This document shows, piece by piece, positions 20,808 to 29,466 of a stretch of DNA of 64,000 bases. The DNA is from Saccharibacillus sacchari DSM 19268. GTDB taxonomy: Bacteria > Bacillota > Bacilli > Paenibacillales > Paenibacillaceae. Position 1 is the first letter of the stretch, and each line of letters begins with the position of its first letter. The notes beneath the pieces are model-generated. The model had not been told where the DNA came from. It searched no databases and saw only the letters and a program-made list of their open reading frames with translations. Both the position numbers and the translations under genes were made by a program. The stretch covers positions 783,311-847,310 of the forward strand of contig NZ_KK073875.1 in assembly GCF_000585395.1 (NCBI RefSeq). Direction: 5' to 3'.

Positions 20808-20870
20808 TTGACAGTTCCCGTCCATATCGACTATGATCCTATAGAATGACAGTAAGTACTGACAGTCATT
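20808..20870 (+). promoter_or_regulatory. MFS gene promoter with TetR-type operator
   Basis: TTGACA (20808-20813), an 18-nt spacer and TATGAT (20832-20837). Eight bases further on lies a 26-bp palindrome (20845-20870) with arms AATGAC/GTCATT and a central AGTACT; 11 of 13 pairs match. It would cover the transcription start, the classic place for a TetR repressor. Confidence 0.78.
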
Positions 20871-20898
20871 ACATTCGATACAGAATCGAGGAACTTCC

Positions 20899-22272
20899 AT
20901 GTCTACCGCTCCGTCTTCCCTTCCGAAAAACGGGAATGCGCTCATGCGCATCCTCGTGTTCACTTTGATTTTATCCGTGATGAACGGAACGATGTTTAAC
21001 GTCGCGCTCCCCGTCATCAGCCTGGAGTTTGCGCTCTCTCCTTCGCAGGTCAGTTGGATCGTCACCGGATATCTGATCGTGTATGCGATCGGAACCGTGA
21101 CGTTCGGCAAACTTTCCGAGAAATACAGCCTGAAAAGCTTGCTGACATCAGGGCTTTGTTTCCTTGTCTTCGGGTCGTTGATCGGGCTGATCGCGGGTTC
21201 GTACGGGATGATTATCGTCGCGCGAATTCTGCAGGCTGTCGGCGCTTCCGTCATTCCTGCGGTGGCCATGATCATTCCGGTTCGCTACTTTGCTCCTGAG
21301 AAGCGCGGTCGCGCTCTAGGCACGATGGCCGTCGGCATCTCGCTCGGTTCGGCGATCGGACCGATCACGGCCGGATTCGTCACCAGCGCATGGAGTTGGC
21401 AGGTGCTGTTCGCGATTCCGGTATTGTCGCTGCTGACGCTTCCCTTTTACCGCAAATATCTGGACGATGCGAAAGGTTCCGGCAAAAAGATCGACCTGCT
21501 CGGCGGCTTGCTGCTTGCGGGAACCGTAGCGTCCATGCTGCTGGCGTTAAGCAATCTGCAAATTCGGTATGTCGGAATCGGGACCGTGCTGTTGATTTTG
21601 TTCGTTTGGCGTATCCGCTCCGCAGCCGAACCTTTTATCGCGCCGGCGATCTTCCGGAACCGCGCGTATTCGTCCAGCCTGCTGCTTGCCTTTTTCATGA
21701 TGGCGATCAGCTCCGGCATCCCCTTCATCGCGCCTCAGCTTCTGGCCGGCGTGTACGCATTCTCGCCCGTGATGATCGGAGCCGCGATGCTTCCGTCGGC
21801 GCTTATTACCGCATTTCTCGGACGCCGGGGCGGCAAGCTTGCGGATGAAAAAGGCAATGCGGCTTTGCTCTACGTCGCTTCGACCCTGCTGATCACGGGC
21901 TTCCTATGCTTGTCGTCCGCAGTAGGATTCTCGCCGATCTGGATTGCCGTCTTCCTGATCTTCGGCGTTCTCGGTCAATCCTATATGCAAATTACGTTAT
22001 CGAACACTGTGTCCCGGGCCCTGGCTCCGGAACAGGTCGGCACGGGAATGGGCTTGTTGTCCATGTCCAACTTCATCGCGATGGCCGCCGTTACGGCCGT
22101 GACCGGGAAGGTGCTGGATCTGGGAACCACGACCGTTCGACTCAACCCGATTCCGCCCGGCGGCGCAGGATTGCTGCACAGCAATATCCTGATCATGCTT
22201 GCGTTTTTGACGGTCGGAATGACGGTTTTTTATCGGATTTTCTTCGATAATGCCGCGCGGCGCAAGGCTTGA
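20899..22272 (+). CDS. MFS drug-exporter-like transporter
   Basis: A 457-residue membrane transporter of the DHA2 type, related to TetA(L)/LmrB-like exporters. The first helix has TLILSVMNGTMFNVALPVI and the loop WIVTGYLIVYAIGTVTFGKLSEKYS carries the motif A-like G-x-L-x-x-x-x-x and the D/R/K pattern; GRALGTMAVGISLGSAIGPITAGF is motif C of proton antiporters. Twelve to fourteen hydrophobic segments are visible. Substrate unknown. ATG after GAGGAA. The promoter carries a TetR-type palindrome and a tetR gene follows 97 nt downstream on the same strand, so self-limited, inducible export is likely. Confidence 0.88.
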   Translation: MSTAPSSLPKNGNALMRILVFTLILSVMNGTMFNVALPVISLEFALSPSQVSWIVTGYLIVYAIGTVTFGKLSEKYSLKSLLTSGLCFLVFGSLIGLIAGSYGMIIVARILQAVGASVIPAVAMIIPVRYFAPEKRGRALGTMAVGISLGSAIGPITAGFVTSAWSWQVLFAIPVLSLLTLPFYRKYLDDAKGSGKKIDLLGGLLLAGTVASMLLALSNLQIRYVGIGTVLLILFVWRIRSAAEPFIAPAIFRNRAYSSSLLLAFFMMAISSGIPFIAPQLLAGVYAFSPVMIGAAMLPSALITAFLGRRGGKLADEKGNAALLYVASTLLITGFLCLSSAVGFSPIWIAVFLIFGVLGQSYMQITLSNTVSRALAPEQVGTGMGLLSMSNFIAMAAVTAVTGKVLDLGTTTVRLNPIPPGGAGLLHSNILIMLAFLTVGMTVFYRIFFDNAARRKA

Positions 22273-22368
22273 GCGATCATTGACAACCTATGCGGGATCG
22301 TATATCATCATCCAGATGACGCTCCGGTCCGCATGGATATCGGAGCGTACCCGTGATGAGGTGAATGA

Positions 22369-22959
22369 ATGAACGAGGATCGAAAAGACAGCAATCGTGA
22401 CAAGATGATGCGGATCGCGATCGATCTGATCGCAAGCAGAGGGTATAAAAGCGTCACGACGCTCGAAATCGCGACGGCTGCGGGCTTGAGCGAGAAAACG
22501 TTGTTCCGCAATTTCGGCAGCAAGCAGAACCTGCTCGAAGCGGCATTCGGCCGTTTTCATTATAAGGAAGAAATGAGCCGGATCTTCAGCGAAAGATTGG
22601 TCGGAGAACTGCACGCGGATCTTCTGCTGATCAGCCGTAATTACCATGAGATCATGAACCGCAACCGCAAGATGATCCTGATCGGACTCAAGGAAGCGGA
22701 AAACCTTCCCGGTTTTCTGGAAAACACGTCCGAACACCCCCGTCAGCTCATGGCTTTTCTGACGGAATATTTCAAGCGCATGAGTGTCGAAGGCAAACTG
22801 ATCGAAACGAATGCGGAACTTCAAGCCTTTTCTTTCATCTCTACGAATTACGGAATTTTTCTCAGCGACTTGGTCGAAGGAAGCCGCTTCCCGGGCTTGT
22901 CTCTGGATGCCGTGATCGAGGAGAGCGTTCGGACGTTCGTGCGCGCGCTGACCCCGTAG
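22369..22959 (+). CDS. TetR-family transcriptional regulator
   Basis: A 196-residue regulator. The N-terminal helix-turn-helix reads MMRIAIDLIASRGYKSVTTLEIATAAGLSEKTLFRNFGSKQNLLEAAF, standard for TetR; the rest is the ligand-binding and dimerisation domain. ATG at 22369 after GAGGTG. It is in line with an MFS exporter whose promoter bears a 26-bp palindrome, its probable binding site. If it is co-transcribed with the exporter, it would be autoregulated. The inducer is not known. Confidence 0.9.
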   Translation: MNEDRKDSNRDKMMRIAIDLIASRGYKSVTTLEIATAAGLSEKTLFRNFGSKQNLLEAAFGRFHYKEEMSRIFSERLVGELHADLLLISRNYHEIMNRNRKMILIGLKEAENLPGFLENTSEHPRQLMAFLTEYFKRMSVEGKLIETNAELQAFSFISTNYGIFLSDLVEGSRFPGLSLDAVIEESVRTFVRALTP

Positions 22960-22983
22960 ACGCGTCAAGGCAATGCCTGTACG

Positions 22984-23949
22984 TTAAGATTTAAAATAGT
23001 CTCCCTGTTCCATTTCTTCGCTTAAGCTCCGCTCCTCGGGCTTCCAGCCCATCTGTTCCCGCGTTTGTTCGGAAGAAACCGGATTATCCGCCGCCGCGAA
23101 AGACGACAGCCAGCCGAAGTACGCTCCGGCTTGCGCCGGCTGCAGCGATCGGACCGGTTTGCCGGTATTTCTGCCGATGCTGTCGGCGATCTGCTTGAAC
23201 GGCAGGCCCGATTCTGCGACGGCATGAAACCGCGAACCGGATTCGCCTTGTTCGACAGCCAAAGCGAACAGCTTCGCGGCGTCCGATCGGTGCACGGCGG
23301 CCCAGCGATTCATGCCGTCGCCGATATAAGAAGCCTCGTTTTTCGATCGGGCGATCCGGATCAACGAAGGCAATAGACCGCCCCGGTCGCCCGTTCCGTA
23401 CACGATCGGCGGCAAACGGACCAGCGACGCGGATAGTCCGCGTCCGGCAAGCTCGAACAAGGTCCGTTCGGACGCGACCCGACCTCCTCCGACCGACCCG
23501 GGATCTCCCGCGTCGCTTTCTTCTCCCACCGCTCCCGCTTTCAACGTCATCGTGGGTATCGCGATGACGATCTTTCCGCTTTTTCGCGTCAATCCTGCGC
23601 CCAAGGCGCGGATCGCTCGGCCCTCCGCCCCGACCGCTTCCCCCATGAATCGCGCGGAAATATTGCCCGGGCTTCCTCCGAGCAGTATGCGCGTTTTCGC
23701 CGAGAATCCGGCCTGCGAAAATTTATGAAAAAAAGCCGTATGAACGACCGCGTCCATTTCTTTCGCCGCGTCTCGCAGCAGGTCCTCGCGTTCGATCGAT
23801 CCCCGGATCGCCCTAGCTCCGGCCTTCTCCAACTGCTCGGCCGCTTCTTTCGACCTCACCAGTCCCACCGTTTCATGCCCGCGTTCTTGAAGCTCCCGCA
23901 CAATCGCGGAACCGACGAATCCGTTCGCTCCCGTTACCAACACCTTCAT
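22984..23949 (-). CDS. NAD(P)-dependent epimerase/dehydratase (extended SDR)
   Basis: A 321-residue Rossmann-fold protein. MKVLVTGANGFVGSAIVRELQERGHE gives the TGANGFVGS cofactor-binding motif, close to the extended or atypical SDR group. The active-site Tyr-x-x-x-Lys is not in its usual form: the middle region reads GEESDAGDPGSVGGGRVASERTLFELA, where a Tyr would be expected. The enzyme may therefore be a binding or atypical member. ATG after AGGAGATGG. It follows an AraC regulator on the same strand with a 224-nt gap and a possible terminator between, so co-transcription is uncertain. Substrate unknown. Confidence 0.82.
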   Translation of the reverse strand: MKVLVTGANGFVGSAIVRELQERGHETVGLVRSKEAAEQLEKAGARAIRGSIEREDLLRDAAKEMDAVVHTAFFHKFSQAGFSAKTRILLGGSPGNISARFMGEAVGAEGRAIRALGAGLTRKSGKIVIAIPTMTLKAGAVGEESDAGDPGSVGGGRVASERTLFELAGRGLSASLVRLPPIVYGTGDRGGLLPSLIRIARSKNEASYIGDGMNRWAAVHRSDAAKLFALAVEQGESGSRFHAVAESGLPFKQIADSIGRNTGKPVRSLQPAQAGAYFGWLSSFAAADNPVSSEQTREQMGWKPEERSLSEEMEQGDYFKS

Positions 23950-24097
23950 TTTTCCATCTCCTTCGATTTGTCGATCCCGACGCCTTTTTCGGATCGTATT
24001 TTCGGCTTGTGCTCAGTATATACGGTTCGCTCGAACGATCTTTGACTGTTTTGCGCCGTTTTTTGCCCGATCCGACGAAGATGCGGATAAGCCGAAC

Positions 24098-24124
24098 AAC
24101 CCGCAAAGCCTGAAGCTGCGGGTT
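24098..24124. terminator. hairpin after the AraC gene
   Basis: AACCCGCA (24098-24105) pairs with TGCGGGTT (24117-24124). The T run is weak, so this is a modest terminator candidate. Confidence 0.45.
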
Positions 24125-24173
24125 GAAGGGGATACAGGTTTCCGGAAGCCGGGAACGACGGACATCGAGCCCG

Positions 24174-25157
24174 TTACAAGTTTGCCTTGTTCGCGTTCGC
24201 CTGCATACCGGAGGATAATTCGACTTGTTTCCATTTGGCGATATCGCGGCTCGGCGGACTGCCGAACAACCGACGATAATCGCGGCTGAACTGCGCGTCG
24301 CTGATATAACCGACCAGCCGGCAGGCCGTCGTCGCGTCGTATTCGCCTGCCAACATCAAACGGCGCGCTTCCTGAAGACGCAGCTCTTTTTGATACTGAA
24401 GCGGGCTTATCGACGTGACGGATTTGAACTGTGCCCGGAACGACGATTCGCTGAGATGCGCGCGCTGCGCCAAGTCTGCCATTTTCAACGGTTCGGCAAA
24501 ATGCTGCTGAAGCCAGGCAATCGCTTCGGCGATGCGCCGAACGTTCGATTCCGCCAGTGCCGTTTCCGCCACATGGACGCCGATCGGGCTGCGCAGCAGG
24601 CGAACGAAAATTTCGTCCATCGCGAGCGAAGCCAACAAGCCGTCGTCCTGCCGGTCGTCCAGGCAGGCGACCAAGCGCGATATCGCGGCGATCAGTTCCG
24701 GCTGCGATTCCAGCACGTATTTGGCGCGATACGATTTCGCTTTGGGCAGTCCGTTAGGAAAAACCCGGGGAATCAGCGCGGCGATTTTTTGCGGATTCAG
24801 ATACACGCCGACGCCCAAAAAAGGCTCTGTCGGGCTGGCCTGAATCGTATGCATCCGTACGGGGATCGCGACGGGCACCACGATGACCTTCGAACCGCCG
24901 TATTCCGTTTCCTCTTCGCCGACTTTGACGGTTTTTTTGCCCTGCGCGACCATCCCTACCGTCGGCCAATACATCGTATACGAATAATCGGAAGGCTCGA
25001 TCCGCGAATAACGGTTCAGGTACAAGCCATGAATCGACGATTCGCCCGTTCCGTCCGTATGGATATGGGAAGCAATCAGAGAAGCCAGACGTTTCGTTTC
25101 CGCTTCGGCCCGCATGCGCTGTTCGTTCGAAAAAGTTTCGTCTTGTTCATCAATCAT
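24174..25157 (-). CDS. AraC-family regulator with AraC_N domain
   Basis: A 327-residue regulator. The N-terminal half is the AraC-type N-terminal domain (PF06719-like; YSRIEPSDYSYTMYWPTVGMVAQGKKTVKVGEE), and the C-terminal half holds two helix-turn-helix motifs (MADLAQRAHLSESSFRAQFKSVTSISPLQYQKELRLQEARRLM then TTACRLVGYISDAQFSRDYRRLFGSPPSRD). I use ATG 25157, 11 nt after GGAGG; a GTG at 25169 sits too close to that site. Regulators of this kind are often beside the aldehyde or epimerase-type gene they control, and the SDR gene here is directly downstream. Effector unknown. Confidence 0.85.
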   Translation of the reverse strand: MIDEQDETFSNEQRMRAEAETKRLASLIASHIHTDGTGESSIHGLYLNRYSRIEPSDYSYTMYWPTVGMVAQGKKTVKVGEEETEYGGSKVIVVPVAIPVRMHTIQASPTEPFLGVGVYLNPQKIAALIPRVFPNGLPKAKSYRAKYVLESQPELIAAISRLVACLDDRQDDGLLASLAMDEIFVRLLRSPIGVHVAETALAESNVRRIAEAIAWLQQHFAEPLKMADLAQRAHLSESSFRAQFKSVTSISPLQYQKELRLQEARRLMLAGEYDATTACRLVGYISDAQFSRDYRRLFGSPPSRDIAKWKQVELSSGMQANANKANL

Positions 25158-25206
25158 GTTGACCCGCACCTCCGCTTGACCGCTTCATCATGATAAGCAT
25201 TGCAAA

Positions 25207-25231
25207 AAGCCTGTCGGTCGGCGACAGGCTA
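25207..25231 (-). terminator. terminator after the small unknown gene
   Basis: AGCCTGTCG (25208-25216) pairs with CGACAGGCT (25222-25230); on the minus strand the stem is followed by a T run. Confidence 0.85.
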
Positions 25232-25236
25232 TGCGT

Positions 25237-25614
25237 TCAAATGCTTTGACTCAGTTCCAACTGAGCATCCAGTTCTCTAACGATTTCTTCATACACTTCG
25301 GGACCGGTGCTTTGCCACACGATCGAATCCTGCCTCAAGAAACTGAGCACGCGTTCTCCGCTTTCTTTAAACTGCTTCAGCAGTTCCCCGTCCAGCTTCA
25401 AATGAGTCGTTTCTTGCAAAATGATCGTATACTGTTCGCAAATCTCGGCCTGGTCGAGCGTTTGTCCGGGCGTCAAAGGCAGCCATTCATAAGCGCCGCT
25501 TTCCACGATCTCGGACGACCCTTCAATATAAGTCATCGAAGATTCTTTCATGAAAGCTTTAATCAAAATCAAAATGGCTTGCAGCTTGTTTCTTAATATT
25601 TCTTTGTCGCTCAT
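25237..25614 (-). CDS. hypothetical protein, 125 residues
   Basis: I do not recognise this protein. It is acidic, soluble, and mostly helical by composition (MSDKEILRNKLQ, ending EEIVRELDAQLELSQSI), with no signal peptide, membrane segment or Cys-rich motif. I use ATG 25614, 7 nt after AAGGGGA; an upstream frame extension to 25662 has no site. It has its own strong terminator and stands alone between a SecA2 gene and an AraC gene, all on the same strand. Codon choice matches its neighbours, so it is probably a real gene. No function is proposed. Confidence 0.6.
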   Translation of the reverse strand: MSDKEILRNKLQAILILIKAFMKESSMTYIEGSSEIVESGAYEWLPLTPGQTLDQAEICEQYTIILQETTHLKLDGELLKQFKESGERVLSFLRQDSIVWQSTGPEVYEEIVRELDAQLELSQSI

Positions 25615-25842
25615 TACAGGGTCCCCTTGTACCATAAGATCGAAGCGCCCCATCGCCCTCATCCATGTACGACTTAATTTTATAAAAATTCGTCAGATCG
25701 TTCAATAGTAAGCAAATAAAATTTTCTTCATTGTAAAATAAAGTAACGCTCACGTTTTTAAAACTTTTTTCAGTAACGGATCGAGTATTTTACGAATCCA
25801 AAAAGCCGTAACGGTTGTCCCGGTCCAGGAACTTCGGCTATT

Positions 25843-28032
25843 TTAAATATATTGATCGGTGATCATATAAGTTCGAGTAGACATAGGGCTTCTTAGACCG
25901 AACTTTTCCCAAATTGCAGGGTCGTCTGACCCTTCGATCTTTGTAAACATCTCTGCCGATGCTTTAGAAATTTGATCCGGAATCTGTTGATAAGCCCCGG
26001 TAATCTGCTTAAAAAATTCGTCGATGGGATTTCGGCTGACCAATCCGTCCAGGTGAATGCTTTCGCGAAGATAAGCCGTATACGCCAAATGCTCTGCCCA
26101 GAACTGATCAATGAAAAAAAGGCGGATACGCTGCTCTGCCGGACTCATTGTCTGTGTGTCTTTTAATACCCGAAGACGCTCCTGGTACAAAATACGCCGC
26201 TGATCTTCTACCATATCCGAGTAGGCATTCAATTCGAGCTGAATATCGAAGTTTTGGCCCATGATCACACGCTGGACATGAGTGATTTTGTCACGAAGAA
26301 TCGGCTCAGTCAATTCTTGATCCTGCTTGGATATGCGAGCAGCCTTCTGACCGAGACCGAAGCGCACTAACAACTCATCCTCCAGACTGATAAAAAATAC
26401 GGAGGTTCCCGGATCTCCCTGACGTCCTGAACGTCCGCGAAGCTGGTCGTCGATCCGCACGCTTTCATGCACGCAGGTGCCGACCACGTACAGCCCTCCC
26501 AATTCGGCTACCTTTTTCGCTTGCACCGGATCGCCGCCGCCGAGCCGAATATCGACACCTCGTCCTGCCATATTCGTTGATACCGTAACAGCCCCGACCT
26601 CTCCGGCTTTTGCGACAATCGCGGCTTCCTCGGCATCGTTTTTCGCATTAAGCACATGACAAGAGACATTCGAGGTTTGCAGTGCTTTTGCCAATTGATC
26701 GGACTCTTCCACGCTTGACGTCCCGATCAGAATCGGTCGACCTGCGGTATGGATCGACGAGATCTCTTGGACCAAGGCTTGAAGCTTAGTTTCCTTGTGC
26801 GTGTATATGCGATGCGGATGATCAATTCGGATGTTCGGCCGATTCGGCGGAATGCGAACAACCTGTAAATGATAAATTTCTTCGAAGTCCGTAGCGGAAA
26901 CATGTGCGGTAGCGGTCATTCCGCAGATTTTCGGATATAGGCTTATAAAATGCTGGAAGGTGATTGTACCTAATATTTTCCCTCTTGCTGCCGGCTTCAA
27001 TCCTTCTTTCGCAAAGAGCGCCGCTTGAAGCCCGTCGGGCAAATATCGGTTCTCGGCGATACGCCCGGTATGCTCCTCGATCAGTTCGATCTTACCGTCG
27101 CGCACGATGTAATCGACGTCTTTTTTGAGCAGAACTTCGACATGCAGCGCGCAGTTGAGCGACGTCAACGTTTCTGTATGCTGAAGATCGTATAAGCTTC
27201 CGCAGTCCAGCAAAGACTCTGCCTTGGCAGCCCCTATTTCATTCAGATAGACATTGCGTCCGAATTCATCGAACTCGTAATCTTCCCCTGCCTTGAGCTG
27301 CCGAGCGACTTCCGCAAAACGAATTCCGATCTCGTCGCTTGCATCCCGTTCTCCGGTAATGACCAATGGAACCCGTGCTTCATCGAGCAGCAGCGAGTCA
27401 GCTTCGTCCACGACGACATAATGAAAAGGACGCTGCACCATATCCGATTCAGCAAGTGCGAGGGTATCGCGTAAGTAATCGAATCCCGCCTCTTTGGCGG
27501 TAACATAGGTGATATCCTGCGCGTAGGCTTCCTTTTTCGCGGCAAAACTCGCTCCCGCTTGCACCGAGCCTACGGTTAAGCCAAGAAATTGATAGATCGG
27601 TCCCATCCACTTCGCATCCCGATCGGCCAGATAGTCGTTGAACGTTAATATATGGACGCCTTCACCTGTCAGAGCATTGAGGAAGGCTGGCATAACAGCA
27701 GAAAGCGTTTTGCCTTCACCTGTATCTTGTTCGATAAGATAACGTTTATGCAGAGCAATCGCGGCAATGATCTGCACGTCATAAGGCTTCAAGCCAAGTA
27801 TCCGTTTCGCCGCTTCACAGACCAAAGCATAAGCGTCTATAAGCAATTCGCTTAAAGGCATGCCGGACTTAGCTTGCCGTTGCAGCTGACGCGACTCTGC
27901 TTGGAGCTCAGCATCGCTCCATGTGCTTAAGTTACGTTCACGGATTTTCTTCACTCGGTCGCGATAAGCATTCAATTGGTTTTGCGCATCTCGGTCTTTG
28001 AACTTTCGCATCAAATCGACAGACGGACTCAT
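25843..28032 (-). CDS. secA2: SecA2-type accessory translocase ATPase
   Basis: A 729-residue SecA paralogue, shorter than the usual 840 of SecA1 and lacking the C-terminal zinc tail. Nucleotide-binding fold 1 has Walker A DTGEGKTLSAVMPAFLNAL and a Walker B DEADS (SecA1 has DEVD); the preprotein-binding domain and NBF2 follow with NMAGRGVDIRLGGGD and QLRGRSGRQGDPGTS. These fit SecA2, which exports a limited set of wall or surface proteins with or in place of SecA1. ATG at 28032, 10 nt after AAAGGA. It sits downstream of the carotenoid operon but behind that operon's terminator. No SecY2, Asp or serine-rich glycoprotein gene is in the window. Confidence 0.88.
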   Translation of the reverse strand: MSPSVDLMRKFKDRDAQNQLNAYRDRVKKIRERNLSTWSDAELQAESRQLQRQAKSGMPLSELLIDAYALVCEAAKRILGLKPYDVQIIAAIALHKRYLIEQDTGEGKTLSAVMPAFLNALTGEGVHILTFNDYLADRDAKWMGPIYQFLGLTVGSVQAGASFAAKKEAYAQDITYVTAKEAGFDYLRDTLALAESDMVQRPFHYVVVDEADSLLLDEARVPLVITGERDASDEIGIRFAEVARQLKAGEDYEFDEFGRNVYLNEIGAAKAESLLDCGSLYDLQHTETLTSLNCALHVEVLLKKDVDYIVRDGKIELIEEHTGRIAENRYLPDGLQAALFAKEGLKPAARGKILGTITFQHFISLYPKICGMTATAHVSATDFEEIYHLQVVRIPPNRPNIRIDHPHRIYTHKETKLQALVQEISSIHTAGRPILIGTSSVEESDQLAKALQTSNVSCHVLNAKNDAEEAAIVAKAGEVGAVTVSTNMAGRGVDIRLGGGDPVQAKKVAELGGLYVVGTCVHESVRIDDQLRGRSGRQGDPGTSVFFISLEDELLVRFGLGQKAARISKQDQELTEPILRDKITHVQRVIMGQNFDIQLELNAYSDMVEDQRRILYQERLRVLKDTQTMSPAEQRIRLFFIDQFWAEHLAYTAYLRESIHLDGLVSRNPIDEFFKQITGAYQQIPDQISKASAEMFTKIEGSDDPAIWEKFGLRSPMSTRTYMITDQYI

Positions 28033-28173
28033 CGGAATCAGGTCCTTTCAAGTTGGATACCATTCCCTCGCTACAGCTGAACTGAAATTGTTTATCAACA
28101 TTCCGTTCAGCTCCTCTATAGGGTATAGTTTACACTTTAGAAATGAATATTGAAAATGAAGGAACGTCCAAAA

Positions 28174-28201
28174 GACCCCTAAAGAGATCCTTAAGGGGTC
28201 A
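28174..28201 (-). terminator. terminator of the carotenoid operon
   Basis: GACCCCT (28174-28180) pairs with AGGGGTC (28194-28200); on the minus strand TTTT follows. It lies between crtQ and secA2. Confidence 0.75.
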
Positions 28202-28302
28202 AGAAAAACAGTTTACCGAAAATTTTCTGCAGCACTCAAGCTTTTCAAACGAATAGGAATTCCTTTGCTCGGCGACGTCTGCAATAGCAGGTCATCCCGC
28301 AT

Positions 28303-29409
28303 TCAGACCTTGATTTTACGCCCTTTCCAACTGACGGAGTGAAAAACGTTCACCCGTATGAAGGAATAAAGATAGATCCCGATGAAAAACGCGAACCATA
28401 CCGGATACACAACAAAAATCGCTTTTTTGAAGTTTCCGACCCGTCCGGCAAACCATGCGGTCTGAACGGCATACAACACGTACAAGATCCCGCTGAGCAG
28501 GATAGCGATAAGGTTCTGCTCGACGAGGGAAGACACCAACGCTCCTACTGTCGTAAAACTGCCGGTAATCCAGAAAATGACCATGAGCATCACAAGGGGA
28601 TGCGTCGACTTGGAGCCGACGGCAAAGCTTTTGCACCATCCCTCGATCAAGCTGCCTACGCCTTCCGGATACATGCGCAGCGAGATGATGCCTTTGCCGC
28701 CCAGGCAGCGAACGGGAAGATCCTGTTCGAGAAACGCTTCGCCCAGCGCCAGATCGTCCATGATCGCGCCTTCGATTTTTTGATGCCCGCCGGACAAAAA
28801 ATAATCGTCGCGATCGCATAAAATGCACGGGCCGAACGAACCGGCGGTTTTGAACTTCGAGCCCCGGATCGTGAACAGGTTCATCCCGACCACCACGATG
28901 ATGTTGAAGATGACGGAAATATGCTCATACAACCGTTCTACCGTATGAAAAGGTTGCAGCGCCGTAATGCCTCGGGCTCCCTTTTCGCGATAAAACTCCA
29001 GCAGATTGCTCAACCCGTCTTCGCTGTCGAATTTCGTATCCGCGTCCAAAAATAACAGCCATTTTCCCCGGGCCTGTCCGGCGCCGTACCAGCAGGCCGA
29101 CGATTTGCCCGATCCGTCGTTGCGCAATACTTGAGCGCCGTAGCTTTGAGCGACGGCGACCGTCCCGTCCGACGAATCGTCGTCGACCACCAGAATCTCG
29201 AACGACTTGAACCGCTGCTGCTTCAACGATTGCAGCAAAGGCACGATTCGGTTTTCTTCGTTTCTGGCCGGAATGATGATGGACAGAAACGGCAGGTCGG
29301 TCTTGCTCCGGGAAGAAGAACGAGGCACCGGCAGCGACCAGAACATAAGAACGCCGATGGCCATTCCCGCGAATCCGATGACCAGCCTGACGATTTCCAA
29401 CGTCGTCAT
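28303..29409 (-). CDS. crtQ: CrtQ-like glycosyltransferase (4,4'-diaponeurosporenoate)
   Basis: A 368-residue membrane-anchored family 2 glycosyltransferase that would attach glucose to the carotenoid acid end group. An N-terminal transmembrane helix (IVRLVIGFAGMAIGVLMFWSL) precedes the catalytic domain with SIIIPARNEE, VVDDDSSDGT and a DADTKFDSED (DxD) motif, and two or three C-terminal membrane helices follow (MLMVIFWITGSFTTVGALVSSL and beyond). This layout and length are those of staphyloxanthin CrtQ. ATG at 29409 after AAAGGGG. It is the last gene of the operon hydrolase-crtP-aldH-crtN-crtQ. Confidence 0.87.
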   Translation of the reverse strand: MTTLEIVRLVIGFAGMAIGVLMFWSLPVPRSSSRSKTDLPFLSIIIPARNEENRIVPLLQSLKQQRFKSFEILVVDDDSSDGTVAVAQSYGAQVLRNDGSGKSSACWYGAGQARGKWLLFLDADTKFDSEDGLSNLLEFYREKGARGITALQPFHTVERLYEHISVIFNIIVVVGMNLFTIRGSKFKTAGSFGPCILCDRDDYFLSGGHQKIEGAIMDDLALGEAFLEQDLPVRCLGGKGIISLRMYPEGVGSLIEGWCKSFAVGSKSTHPLVMLMVIFWITGSFTTVGALVSSLVEQNLIAILLSGILYVLYAVQTAWFAGRVGNFKKAIFVVYPVWFAFFIGIYLYSFIRVNVFHSVSWKGRKIKV

Positions 29410-29466
29410 GCGATCAACCCCTTTCTCCGCGTACGCGCGCGGCGTTTTTTATCCTTGCCCACTTTT

